Shown here piece after piece: positions 10,858 through 21,542 of a stretch of DNA of 64,000 nt. Each line of letters starts with the position of its first letter. Position 1 is the first letter of the stretch. The notes under the pieces are model-generated. The model was not told the DNA's origin. It saw nothing but the letters and a program-made list of their open reading frames with translations, and did not search any database. The DNA is from Tolypeutes matacus. Its lineage: Eukaryota; Chordata; Mammalia; Cingulata; Chlamyphoridae. The position numbers and the translations under genes were made by a program. Location of the stretch: positions 1,124,275 through 1,188,274 of the forward strand of contig JAKSZT010054578.1 of the NCBI GenBank assembly GCA_026826555.1. The letters are read 5' to 3'.

Positions 10858-13800
10858 ATGGCCTTCCTGGTGGCCGGGACCCTGCAGGTGGCCGCGCAGT
10901 TGGCAGACGCTCGAGAGAGCCTGGCGAGAAAGGTAGGAGGCGGCTTCGCCCACCCCAGCCCGCTCCTGCCTCCCAGCCAAGCGAAGGCCCAGCACAGCTC
11001 TGGCTTTGCCTCCAGGGCAAGTACCGTGTGCTGGGTCCCAGGGTGGCCCTGATACTCAGCAGCCCGGGGGTGCCGGCCACAGTCGTCACTGCCCTGGAGG
11101 GCGTGTTCCTGGCCCTGGGCTTTGAGAGCTGTCAGAGGAGAGCGGCCTCAGCCCAGGTGAGCCCTCGCCGCCCTCTGCCCTCCCCAGCACCCGCACCGGG
11201 ACCCAGAGTCAGGCCAGCCCTTTGCTCTTGGCCCTAGGGCTTCCTCGAGGAGCTGGTGCGGTTCCGGGAGCGGCTGGATGCCTGTGGGGGCCCTGTAGGC
11301 TGTGCTGGGGTGGCCTTGGTGGCCCCCGGAGGGCAGCTGAGAAGGCCACAGCAGCTGGTCCGGGAGCTGAGCCGCTGCGGGGCTCTGCAGGGCCGCCCCA
11401 AGCTCTTCCTGCTGCTCTCGAGTGCTCCTGGGGGTGAGGGGACTCGGCAGGGACCCTGGGTTCTGGGGGCAGGTGAGATGGGGGTGCGGGGTGGGCAGGA
11501 GAGTTGGGCACTCCCTGCGCCTCCCTCTGGCCAACGTGCTGCCTCCTCCACCCAGCTGTCCTGGAGCCCGGAGCCTTCCTCACTGGCCTGGGTGACCTCT
11601 GTCGCCGCTGTCCTCACTGGTCCCTGCTGCAGCTGCTGACAGAGGTGGGGCCTCCGAGAGGGGTCCTAGGGAGGGGCCATAAGTTCCCGCCCCTCTTCGT
11701 TCTGCAAGTCTTTACTGTCTACACTCACAGTGTCCTCTCCTCCGACCCCTCACAACACACTCAGGACCCCCCAACACCCCAGCCTGCTTCACGACACCAC
11801 ACTTCACTCTGATCCCTCCTGCTCTGTCCTTTCCAGTCTGTCGCCTCCCCCACTCCCAAAGTGGCTGCTCTGGTGCTGGAACTTCACTGTCCCTTTTCAC
11901 ACCTCTTCAGGCAGTCACTGTCCGCCCTCTTAGACCTGAGTCCCCGGAGGCTTGATAGTGACTGATTCGGGTCTGGTCCCCAGCCTGAAGTTCCTACTGG
12001 CATGCTGAGTGGCTGCTGGATGGCCTGGAGGTCAGGGGTGGGCTCTCCCAGCTGGGTGCCCTCCCCAGGGAGGCTCATGGGCGCCTGCACCCTGCCCTGC
12101 TGTAGGACACACGGCGCCCTAGGGCCCCTGCCCACTGAGGCCACCCACACAGGGAAGTCCATGGCCGTGAGCCCCAACTGGAGCTCAGGGCTGGCCTCCC
12201 TGCCTTTCACCTTCCATTCTGGCAAGTGATCTCAATGCAGTACCTGGCTGAGCCCCCCCCCCACCGCCCCCCCAAAGCCAGGGGTCCTGGCTGCCTGCCT
12301 GGGTGTGCCCCCCATCCCCACCCCATGCAGCCTCCTGAGTGCCTGGTGCCCCCCACCCCAGGTCCTTGGCAGGGTGGCTGAGGAGTCTGCAGGGGGGACC
12401 TCCTGCCCAGTCCTTCAGAGCTCCTTGCGGGGGGCGCTGTACCTGGGACAAGGCACACCCTGGGGGCCTGAGGTGAGAGGGACAGGGAGGGGCTCAGTCC
12501 TGGGAGGGAGGTTCCGGGAGACCCGGGGCTAGGGGAGCAAGGCCTCTGAGGCCATTCTGAATGCACCTTCACCCCCTCTGTAGCCAGAGCCCATTCTGTA
12601 TGACCTGTCAGGGGCCAGGGCAGCCCTCCTCCTGGCCGTGACCCGGGACCGGCCTGGGGCCCCGTGTGATGTGGAGGCTCTGAGGGGCCTGTGCCAGACC
12701 CTGGGCTTTGAGACCACCCTGAGGACAGACCCTACAGCCCAGGTGAGGGGGAGCACAGAACTTCTATTGGGGTCCTGAAGGAAGGGCACCCCCACCTCAG
12801 ACCCTGGAGGACTCTTAACATAGGCAGCAAGTTCACCCAGAAGTCTAGCCTCCACCTGCCCTGCTGCAGGCTCACTTCCCTGCCCCTTGGAATCCCAGAT
12901 GAGACCCAGTCTCCAGGGCTCGTGCAGCCTCCTGTGCTGGCAATTTCTTTTCTTCCCAGCTCAAGACCCTACTGGACCCTCAGGCTTTACCTCCAAGGGT
13001 CTCGGTTTCCCCCCTGGACACCCATCACCCCACAGCCGTCTCCTCACTCCTCCTAGCTCGACACAGCCTCCCCACGGGAACAGGAGAGTGGGCTTCTGGA
13101 GGCTGAACCTATCCGCCACCTCCAAGGAGGCCTCACGGCAGGGGTTTAGAGAAAGGACTTCCTCACGGGGCCTGCGGCTGGCAGGAGGTGGGTGGTAGGG
13201 TGGGCCCACAGAGGCAGCCAGGGCCTGGGGAGACCCCAGGGTCAGCACCAGAGCCCAGGCTTCGGTCTCATCCCCTCCCCAGGCTTTCCGGGAGGAGTTG
13301 GCCCAGTTCCGCGAGCGGCTGGATGCCCATAGGGGCCCCGTGAGCTGTGCCCTGGTGGCCCTGATGGCCCACGGTGGGCAGCAGGGGCAGCTGCTGGGGG
13401 CTGATGGGCAAGAGGTGCAGCTGGAGGCGCTGGTGCAGGAGCTAAGCCACTGCAGGGCCCTGCGGGGCCACCCCAAGATCTTCCTGCTTCAGGCCTGCCG
13501 TGGGGGTGAGCGGGGCCTGGGGCCTGACCTCCCACCTGCCTCCTCCTGCCCTAGCTTTCATCTGCATCCTCCAGGAAGCCTGAGTGCTGGCCCCTGGCCC
13601 CCTCTTCCATTCTTTCCGAGGTCCCAAGCACTTGCCCCCTGTGCCTGCCCTGGAGCTCTGGGGCAGGTTCTCGCCTTGACCCCACCGTTCAAAGGGGCTC
13701 CAGGTTCCGAAAGGCACCCCAGGTATTCACTAAGTGAAGGTACCTACCTCTCCACTCCTTCCCCAGGGCACAGAGACCCTGGCATGGGGCCCACGGCTCT

Positions 13801-15167
13801 CCCCTGGCTCAGGTGCTGGATGCGGGCCCCCCCGGTCATCCCCTCCCACGCAGATGTCCTCCAGATCTACGCTGACGCCCAGGGTGAGCTCTGCCTCTTC
13901 CTGGAGCCTGGTTCAGGCGGGGCTGGCCCGGGAGGAAGCATTCCCAGTCTTCTGAACTGGGATTCTGTTGCCATCTCCATCTTCTCTTTACCAGGTGGTT
14001 GGGAATGAAAAGACTTCTTAAACTGCACTGGCCTTTGGAAAGAGGGGGCTTCTATTTAAGCTTTGCAACAACCCTGGAATCAGGGGTGAAATAGCTTTTC
14101 TGAGTTCACACAGCTGGGAAGCAGCAAAACTGAGATTTGAACTCCAATCTGTCTGTCCTGCCCTGCACTCTTTCCGCTGCCTTGTGCTGCCTTTGAGCCA
14201 GAGATGGGGAGCTCCCCCAGAGACTGGTGGAATCCCAGGGTGGAGGGCAAATGGGGTTGACCCACTCTTCTTGCAGGCAGCTCCTCCAGGGACCCTACTC
14301 CAGGGGACTTGGACCAAGCAGACATTCTGACTGTCTACGCAGCGGCCGAGGGTAAGGGACGGGTCATCAAGAAGCTGGGGGTACAGTGGGGTCCAACTTG
14401 CTGGCCTAGGATCTGGAGCAGCTTGTAGGGGCAGCCAGGGTTCGGGAGTTAGGCTACTGGGGTACCAGCCCTGTTGCAGTTAAGCCATCTTCCTTCCATG
14501 GTTTATTATTTATAATAATAACAGTAATGATGGTGAGCACGGATTGCGGGCTGGCCGTGCCAAGCCCTTTGCCTGCAGCATTGTCTCTGGACTGTAAGTT
14601 CCGTGGGGCAGGATGAGTCTGTCTCGGGGCCCTGCCCAGCAGGTGCGTGGAAAATGCGTTCAAGTATGACAGTTGCACATAGTCCGTTGGCAAATATGGG
14701 GCACCAACTGGTTCCATGTGGAAGAAGCCCCTGCCCCCTGCCCTACACTCTCAACACATCCCTGGGTCCTGGCTGCTCACCACCCTCACCTCCACCTACA
14801 GTAGGCCCTGGGGGACTGGAAGGCAGGGGTGGAGGCCCGAGCCTGAGCCCCCGCCCCGGGTCCTGGCCTAGGCTGCGTGGCCTATCGGGGTGAGAAGGGC
14901 TCGGACTTCATCCAAGGGCTAGTGGAGGTCCTCAGCGCTGACCCCCGGGGTGACCTGCTGGAGCTGCTGACGGAGGTACGTGGGGGCTGGGGGTGGGAGA
15001 CGGGGGTGCCCCGCGGGCCGCAGGCCTGGGCACATGCCGCGTGGTCGTCGCAGGTCAACAGGCGCGTGTGCGCGCTGGACGTGCTGGGCCCGGACCGCGC
15101 CGCGCGCCGCAAGGCCTGCCTGGAGATCCGCAGCTCGCTGAGGCGCCGGCTCCGCCTGCAGGCCTGA
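10858..15167 (+). CDS. CASP16: CASP16: caspase-14-like protease with two tandem caspase units
   Basis: Cysteine protease family related to caspase-14. Exons: 10858-10932, 11016-11156, 11238-11433, 11556-11644, 12362-12472, 12584-12742, 13283-13505, 13767-13883, 14277-14351, 14872-14975, 15054-15167. All are GT-AG, phases match, and the frame is open for 467 codons. Residues 26-204 are a first caspase-like unit with Pro102 and Ser134 where the catalytic His and Cys belong. Residues 205-467 are a second unit with His287 (LMAHGGQ) and Cys329 (LLQACRGG), a linker, then a small subunit (AYRGEKGSDFIQGL) ending RRRLRLQA. Exons 8 and 9 are related linker exons, both phase 1-1, so one or both may be used. 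Identity is from the caspase-14-like motifs and the position next to ZNF213, as for human CASP16P. Start and splicing are inferred; no prodomain is seen. Confidence 0.85.
11016..12472 (+). other. CASP16: N-terminal degenerate caspase unit of CASP16 (exons 2-5)
   Basis: Exons 2-5 match exons 6, 7, 10 and 11 one for one in order, phase and peptide: GPRVALIL ~ GARAALLL, FRERLDA in both, RPKLFLLL ~ HPKIFLLQ, LLQLLTE ~ LLELLTE, LQSSLRG ~ EIRSSLRR. The catalytic His becomes Pro (11325-11327), the Cys becomes Ser (11421-11423), about ten residues after the His loop are missing, and there is no linker exon. It should be a pseudoenzyme that can fold but not cleave. The frame is open, so it looks retained rather than decayed. 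Confidence 0.8.
14055..14190 (-). repeat. MIR-type SINE fragment
   Basis: In the intron between the two CASP16 linker exons. Read on the minus strand it shows the MIR core pattern: the + strand has a ttgcaacaaccctgg block followed by ttcacacagctgggaagcagcaaaactg and gatttgaactcc. Old and truncated. Confidence 0.7.
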
Positions 15168-15770
15168 CGCCCCGGGCCCCCCGCGGCCGCCTGGCCCCAG
15201 CGCCGCGCCCGGCCGCACCCGCCCTGCGTGTCCGCCACGCACACCGGGCTCTGCGGGTGGGGCCACGCCAAAGACTCCCGCTCGTGGCGACGTGTGAGCT
15301 CAAGCGAGAAGAGCCTCGCAGGCGCCCACTTGTGCGCCCGGGACCCCGGCTGGGACCAGGGCGCAGCGTCCCGGGCTCAGGGCCCCAGCCAGGCCCGGCG
15401 GGGCTGCACGTCCCGGGGGCGCCCCTGGGGGAGAGGCGGCCTGGGAAGGGGCAGGGGCGCCCCTCTGCGCTGCGAGGAGCCCCTGCCCCAGCGCTCCAAG
15501 CCCCCTTTCCAGTGCCCGGCCAGCTCAGCCTAGAGATCGGGAAGTTTTCGCGGAGAATGGAGGAGGGGGTCTGCGGAGCGGGGCGGGGGGCCGCACGCGG
15601 CCTGAACTCACGGCCAAGGTCGGTCCCGGAGCCCCGCCCCGCCCCGGGCCCCGCCCACATGGCGCCGCGAGGGGCGGGACGCTGGCCCACAGAGAGCATG
15701 CGCGTTTCAGTACACTGCGCAGGCGCCTGAGGAGTCTTTATGAGGAAAGCCGTAAGAGAAGTCGTCGCGG

Positions 15771-15843
15771 GGCCGCGTGGCCTAATGGATAAGGCGTCTG
15801 ATTCCGGATCAGAAGATTGAGGGTTCGAGTCCCTTCGTGGTCG
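15771..15843 (+). tRNA. tRNA-Arg-CCG
   Basis: 73-nt cloverleaf. Anticodon CCG at 15804-15806 in loop TTCCGGA, stem TCTGA/TCAGA. A box and B box (GGTTCGAGTCC) are intact and the T-stem pairs. A seven-T Pol III terminator lies at 15858-15864. It matches the usual mammalian Arg-CCG form. It is the first gene of the tRNA cluster, 600 bases after the CASP16 stop. Confidence 0.97.
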
Positions 15844-16454
15844 CTGCTAGGCATTCCTTTTTTTCTTCCTCCACCCGTTTAAAAATTTTTGCTCTTCTGT
15901 TAGGACTGCTTCTCGCGTCCGCGGCCACAGGGCCGGATTGCAGCTGGGGCGACCCGGATGGCAGGCAGGGACCCTGGCTGGCCTGACGCGGGCCTCGTTT
16001 CTCAGCCGCGGAGACGCAGGTCCGGGGTCCCAGGGGAGCAGCCCAGGCTGTTCGGCCTGGGAGGGGGTCGGGCCCGGAGCCCCCGGTCCTGGAGAGCCCG
16101 GGTCCTGGAGAGGCCCCCACCAAGCAGCCAGCACGAGCAGAGGAGCTAAAACTCTCTTATATAAGGACCTGGAGAGCGCAAGGTCGTGGAGACAAAGTAG
16201 ATTACAGGCCGGGAGGGCAATGGGGAGGGGGGGAATTTCCAGCCAGTCTTTCTTGTTTTAACTTTTCTAATATCATCCAATGTTATTTTCTTTTATCAAA
16301 AATGCATACTTGCCGATATAAATTAGTTCCCAAATCACTCAGTATTACTCACTTAAACATCGAGAGGTTGGGTCTCTGAACATCATTTAGTATTACATTT
16401 AATCATCCACTGTAATTGCAAAACTTCCCATCACTTCCCAAGTAGAGCTGCTGT

Positions 16455-16625
16455 TACTGCATGTTTGGAATCAGTCAAAATTCACATCCTGGATCTGCTC
16501 CTTCTCTAGTTATGTGACTTTGTGTGAGTTGTTTAACCTAAATAAACCTCCTCAGTTTCCTAATCTGTCAAAAGGAGATTATTTTACCCACATTAGAAGA
16601 TTTTTATGACGATTAAATTAAATAG
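16455..16625 (+). repeat. MIR SINE
   Basis: Shows the standard order of MIR motifs: gttatgtgactttgtgtgagttgttt, cctcagtttcctaatctgtc, then aaggagattatt and a gacgattaaattaaat end. About 170 bases, + orientation. Confidence 0.85.
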
Positions 16626-16639
16626 TGGTTTTTTTTTTT

Positions 16640-17130
16640 TAGTTCTTGTAACAAATCAATTTTATTGATACATATTAATAAAGCATAAATCTATCCAAAG
16701 TGCACAATTAATGTTATTCAGTTGTGCATTCATCACTCCATTATTTCTTAATTTTTCTCCCTTCTCTGGAAAAGGTTTGGTAAGGGATGGTGGTGATGGT
16801 AGCACAACATTATGAATGTAATTAACACCATTGAGTTGCGTTAAAAATGGGGAATTTTATGGTGTATTTATATTACCACAATAAAAGGCAAAAAAAAAAA
16901 AAAAAAATCCCAATAGTACCCTGCAGACCGGAGGGAAAGTGGGTGCCACCTCTTTGGAGACCAGTTTGGCATGCCCTTTGACCCATGCCCTTGACCCAAC
17001 AATTTCACTTCGAGGAACGTTTCCTGAAGACCCCATGTGCTCCAAGACATTGGATATTCACCTGCATGTAGGTGCAAAAATTGGAAACAAATTATTTGGT
17101 CACGCACAGAGGATTGGACACACACAAAAA
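16640..17130 (+). mobile_element. LINE-1-derived pieces
   Basis: 16770-16907 reads like a LINE-1 3' UTR ending (gatggtggtgatggtagcacaac, then ttataccacaataaaa with an A-run at 16890-16907). 16930-17110 resembles the ORF2 3' coding region (ctatgaccca-like, then aaaattggaaacaa). 16640-16740 looks like a LINE-1 piece in the other orientation. The fragments are not one continuous element. Confidence 0.55.
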
Positions 17131-17467
17131 AACACAGCTCAGATGTTGGAAACTGTGCCAGACAAGGATCGGAGCTGGGATTGTGTGGGGAGGGGTAGCT
17201 GCCCCACGGAGTCAAAGATGTCAGTTTAAAACCTATGGAGTTTTAGACTTCTGGAGGCGAGGATGCACCCTTGAATTACGAGTGTAATTTCCAGAGTTGA
17301 GTCATCACCTCTCGGGGACGAGACCGAACTCTCCAGGGGTACTTCGGTCGAGCCGTTAGGACAGATGGTGGGAGGATCCAACGACGAGGGGGTGGGAGGA
17401 TACAACGACGAGGGGCACTTGTCTTCAGCCGTCTGCTCAGAAGGACCCTGGGTAAGGAAAACAGAAC

Positions 17468-17540
17468 CGCCCGGCGTGGGGCTCGAACCCACGGCCCGGA
17501 GAGTAAGAGCCCCGCGCTCTGCCGACTGAGCTAGCCGCGA
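17468..17540 (-). tRNA. Divergent tRNA-Lys-CTT-like gene, possibly a pseudogene
   Basis: 73 nt on the minus strand with the Lys-CTT layout and an intact B box (GGTTCGAGCCC). Anticodon CTT lies in loop CTCTTAC. Against the cluster's other Lys genes it has acceptor mismatches at 1-72 (U-C) and 3-70 (G-G), and anticodon-stem pair 27-43 is C-C with two G-U pairs. A T-run of four follows 7 nt downstream. The core promoter could still work, but the fold is weak. Confidence 0.7.
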
Positions 17541-17816
17541 GCCGCGGGGATGAGCCGGTGCGTCATTCTGAAGACACTGAGAAGCCCCGGGGCCTGCTAA
17601 GGACCAGGGGGACCAGGACCTGGGACGACCCCGGGTCCCCCCCTGAAAGGGCCAGGAGGTCACCTCAGGGCTTGCAGCCGGGAGCTGCCGTCCCCTAAAC
17701 AAGAACCCTAACCCCAGCCCGCAAGGCGAGCAGAAGTGCAGGCCCAGGACTGCGGGGGGCGCGGCCCGGGGAGGACAGGCCCGACCTCCAAGGGCAGCGA
17801 GGGGCCTGGCCCGGCC

Positions 17817-17889
17817 GCCCCGGTGGCCTGATGGATAAGGCATTGGCCGCCTAAGCCAGAGGTTGTGGGTTCGAGTCCCACCCGGGGCA
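17817..17889 (+). tRNA. tRNA-Arg-CCT with G at position 33
   Basis: 73 nt. Acceptor pairs 7/7 (GCCCCGG with CCGGGGC), anticodon stem TTGGC/GCCAG, T-stem GTGGG/CCCAC, A and B boxes intact. Anticodon CCT at 17850-17852. Position 33, almost always U, is G (17849), giving loop CGCCTAA. A TTTT terminator is at 17902-17905. All other structure is well kept, so the base is either a true variant or an assembly error. Confidence 0.88.
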
Positions 17890-19440
17890 CGAGGAAGCCG
17901 CTTTTAGACGTCCAAGGTGGACTCAAATGCTGTGCACAGAGCCCGGCTCCCGGAAGGCACTAACGCGGATTGAGGTTGGTTAGCCCCGATCATCTCTAGG
18001 CAGCAGGCTTTGGGGTCTTTATTTCGGTAACATTATTTCAAAAGCCACCCATTCGGCTTGATGATGGAAGGGATGACTGGCCATCGCTCCAGGTATGTTC
18101 ACTGTACTGTCCTTCCATGCATCTGCATATATCTTTAAGTCCTTCTCTTTTACAAAGACCCACTGATTATTTAGAGATTGTTACATTAGCTGGTTTGTTT
18201 CAAAATAATGGGCTTGGGTGGGGAGAGGGGATGGGTGGAGGCGTAAGCTGGGAGGCCTGAGAGCTTATTAGATTTTCACTGCTTTAGTGTATGTCTGAAA
18301 GAGTCCATAATAAAGTGGTTTTTTGTTTTTTTAATCTTTGCAATGCATTCCGTCACCCTCAAGGTAAAAGTTTCCAATGCAACAGGACATGGTGTAGAGT
18401 AAAATCAGAAGCCTCCAGCCATGTGCCCCTCTAGAGGTGGTGACTGCCTCAGCGTTGTCATATATACATAGTGCTCTTCTGCCTTTAAAATCGCGAATGG
18501 GACCCTCCGCTCCCACTCTGCCTTGCTCCTCCCCCCCACGACTTCCCTCATGCCCATTGAAATCGGGAAAATCAGGGAAATTCAATGGCAGCATCTCCCG
18601 GCATCATACCTGGCTTGCAGACACTAGCCACTACCAAATTTTGCAAGGATGCTAATTGTTTCTTACTAATTATTTCTCAATCCCTTACTGAAGGGAGTGT
18701 CCTCTGGGCTCCTTTCCGTGGAGCAGTGGGTGTGCACACGATACATAAGACACCCATTCCAATATTTTTTATCTCATTAAGGCTTTGGATTCCTTCCTCT
18801 ACATTGTGCCAGAGAACATTCTGGCATCTCAATCTCATTAAACATAGGCCACCACTGAGTTCAACTTTTGTTAGGGCCACATTCAACTGAACAAGATATT
18901 AAATATAAGCTCTCTGGGAAGTGCACCAGATGAATACATTCAACAAAAACAAAATCCTCTTCTTTCCTCCTTAGTCTAACACACATATTCCCCAGGGTTC
19001 TGCTGCTTCAACTAGCAAAATCTTGGAATTCTTTTGGTATTTGAGCTATTTCCTCCCTAATCATGCTCAGACCTGACCCCAGTTATGAGTCAAATGCTAA
19101 CAAGGGGTGGTTGGTATGGGCTTTGTGAAGAACTGGCCACCCCTTGGAAGGCAACTGCTCCAAGTGAGAATATTGCAGGCTATTTAAGCAAGAAGTCTTA
19201 AATTTCAGAGGACAGGCTGCTTTTGCTGGCAAGAGAAGCTCAGAGTGACTGAAGGATTCAAGATTCTCAACTTTGCTCTGAGTCCATTCAGGTGTCCCCA
19301 TCCTAAGTCTTCTGTCCCACTCCTTCCCAATCAGTGATGTCTCTCTCACCTGGAAGATTTGGTGAGGCTGTGAAGTCAACTCACATTGTAATTCTCTACA
19401 TAATTGTTTGACTTTTAGCAATATCAGCCATGTGGCTACA
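17890..19440. other. Unassigned, repeat-like sequence
   Basis: No gene seen. 18190-18335 resembles the 3' end of an old LINE-1 (ending ccataataaagtgg). 18690-19100 has the look of decayed repeat or ERV sequence but I cannot name it. Confidence 0.3.
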
Positions 19441-19459
19441 AGAAATAAGAGCTAATTTT

Positions 19460-19556
19460 TTCTTTTTTTTTTTTACCGGGAAGTACCGGGGATCAAACCC
19501 CGGTCTCTCCATATGGTAGATGGACACCGAACCTCTTGAGCCACATCCGTTTCCCC
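19460..19556 (-). mobile_element. Short DAS-related SINE (head plus A-tail only)
   Basis: tRNA-like head on the minus strand with a short T-rich run on the + strand as tail. The 16-base target-site duplication aataagagctaatttt is at 19444-19459 and 19557-19572. It lacks the GC-rich body of the 1-3 kb SINEs, so it is a different subfamily. Confidence 0.9.
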
Positions 19557-19572
19557 AATAAGAGCTAATTTT

Positions 19573-20015
19573 AAAGTATCTCTGGTTCTCTGAACATGAC
19601 TTGAGCTGAATGTTTAAAGGCCTGTGTTTGTCATTTTCGTTCTGTAAGCAAACCAGTGCACTCAGAAGCATCCACTCCACACCACAGACCTTGTCGTCAT
19701 CTTTACTGACATAAGAGTCCAGGGCAGCAGCCAGTTGGTTCCCCAAGGCACTTGCTGCAGCCTGCACTTCATCACAATCACCCAGGTGACGAGTTGATTG
19801 ATCATAATGCCACGGCCTGCCACGAATGGCGAGAAGCCCGGCACGTGTTCAAGCCCCAACTCATTTCCAAACCCAGCTCCAGGCAGCAGTCAGAAAACAC
19901 TTCAGAACCACAATGAGAAAAAAGTAAAAAGAAAATAAAAATTTAAAAATTAAAAAAAATCCCAAAATGGTATATCCAAAATATACCATTTCACACCCAT
20001 AGAAGGGCTATAATT
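19573..20015. other. Unassigned sequence
   Basis: About 440 bases with no gene. 19640-19890 may be decayed retroviral sequence. 19920-19960 is A-rich and an (aaac)n tract lies at 20018-20045. Confidence 0.3.
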
Positions 20016-20750
20016 AAAACAAACAAACAAACAAACAAACAAACAGAAAATAGCAAATGCTGGCAAGGATGCAGAGAAATAGGAATCTGTGTACATTGTT
20101 GGTAGGAATGTAAAATGATGCAGCCGCTGTGAGAAATAGTTTGATGGTGCCACAAAGTTAACTGTAAAACTACCGTGTGACCCGGCAATGACACTTTCAG
20201 GCACATCTCCAAAAGAATTGAAAGCAGGGACTCACACAGATACTTGTACAGCTAAGAATGTTCATAGCAGCATTTTTCACAATAGCCAAACAGTGGAAGC
20301 AACACAGTATCCATCAACAGATGAAAGGATAAACAAAATGTAGTCTATATACATGATAGGATATTATTCAGCCTTAAAAAGGAATGAAGTCCTGATACAT
20401 GAGACAACACAGATCAGTCCTGAAGACAGCATGTTGAGTGAAATAAGCCAGACACAAAAGGACAGATATTGTGTGCTTTCACATATATGAAATAACCATA
20501 ATATGCAAATTCACAGAGACAGAAAGTAGATTTCAGGTTACTGGGGCAGGGCGTGGAAAAGGGGGCTATTGCTTAATGGATACAGAGTGTCTGTTTAGGG
20601 TGATGAGAAAGTTTTGGTAACAGATGGAGGGGATGGTTGTACAAATAGCATTGTGAAAGTACTTAATACCTGAACTGTGTACTTGAAAGTGGTTAAAATG
20701 GGAAATTTTATGTTGCATGTATGTTACCACCACCATAACATGAAAGTGTT
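20016..20750 (+). mobile_element. LINE-1 3' end (ORF2 tail and 3' UTR)
   Basis: Reads through the well-known terminal ORF2 region in + orientation (aatgctggcaaggatgcaga, ccagcaatg-like, aatagccaaacagtggaa, gtgagtgaaataagccagac-like), then a 3' UTR (ggatggttgtacaaatagca, taatacctgaactgtg) ending near 20745. 5'-truncated, with frames broken. Confidence 0.85.
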
Positions 20751-21399
20751 GCTAGCTAGACAGTTGAACAGAATCCCATAGGCCAATGTTGGGGTGCTTA
20801 AATGGAAGAAGCGGGACCCTGAGCAGGAATGAGGTTATCTGGGGAGACGCACTGGGGAACTTGAATCCCAGCTTCCCCTGAACACTCTGGACTTGCAGAT
20901 CGGCGCTCTCCTTGCCTGGAGCCTCAAATGGGGCAGGTCTCTTCCTCTTCGAGACAATGCTTGCTCTTCTCAGTATCTGCTCCCACTTTGCTTCCTGGCC
21001 ACCACACCAAAACGGGGTCACATCTCAGCATGACTTAACTGGGGAAGTCCTGGGCCTACGTAAACCAAGAGAGGAGTTATAAAGCAAAGGAGCCATACGA
21101 TCTGGGGGTCGACCCAGAGGGTCCTGGATCAATGGGATAGAATATAAAGCTGGGTACGAGAGAGTGCATCAATTTGGGGACTCCCTTCCATGACATAGGA
21201 TTTAATGCCCTGGCATGTGTCCCTCAAACTCATTTTTATACCTTGCTTGGATGGCTCTTGGGAGCTTAGAAAAAGCAATGGCTTGCATTAAGTAAAGCCA
21301 AGCTTCCTCTGAAGTCTTAGGGCTCTGGTGGTGGCTTGCCAGCCACCCATAACTCACTCTTTGCCTCCATCACAGTCTGTATCAGCTGTCAATGTCTCT
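20751..21399. other. Unassigned, possible retroviral internal sequence
   Basis: No gene. Position between LINE-1 and MaLR/ERVL relics, and patches of broken coding-like text, suggest ERV origin. Not resolved. Confidence 0.3.
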
Positions 21400-21542
21400 G
21401 CCCAAATTTCCTCTCCTTAAAATTTCTCTAGTCATATTGGAGTAGGGCCCACCATAATTAATAAGATTCTATTTATAAATGTATTCACCAGAGGTTAGCA
21501 CTTGAACATGTCTTTTGGGAGGGACACTATTCAATCCATAAC
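21400..21542 (-). mobile_element. MaLR-type LTR fragment (MLT1-like)
   Basis: Follows the MLT1 consensus in antisense: cccaaatttcc, gtcatattggagtagggcccacc, then ggaggacactattcaatccataac-like end. 143 bases of the LTR, truncated. Confidence 0.6.
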
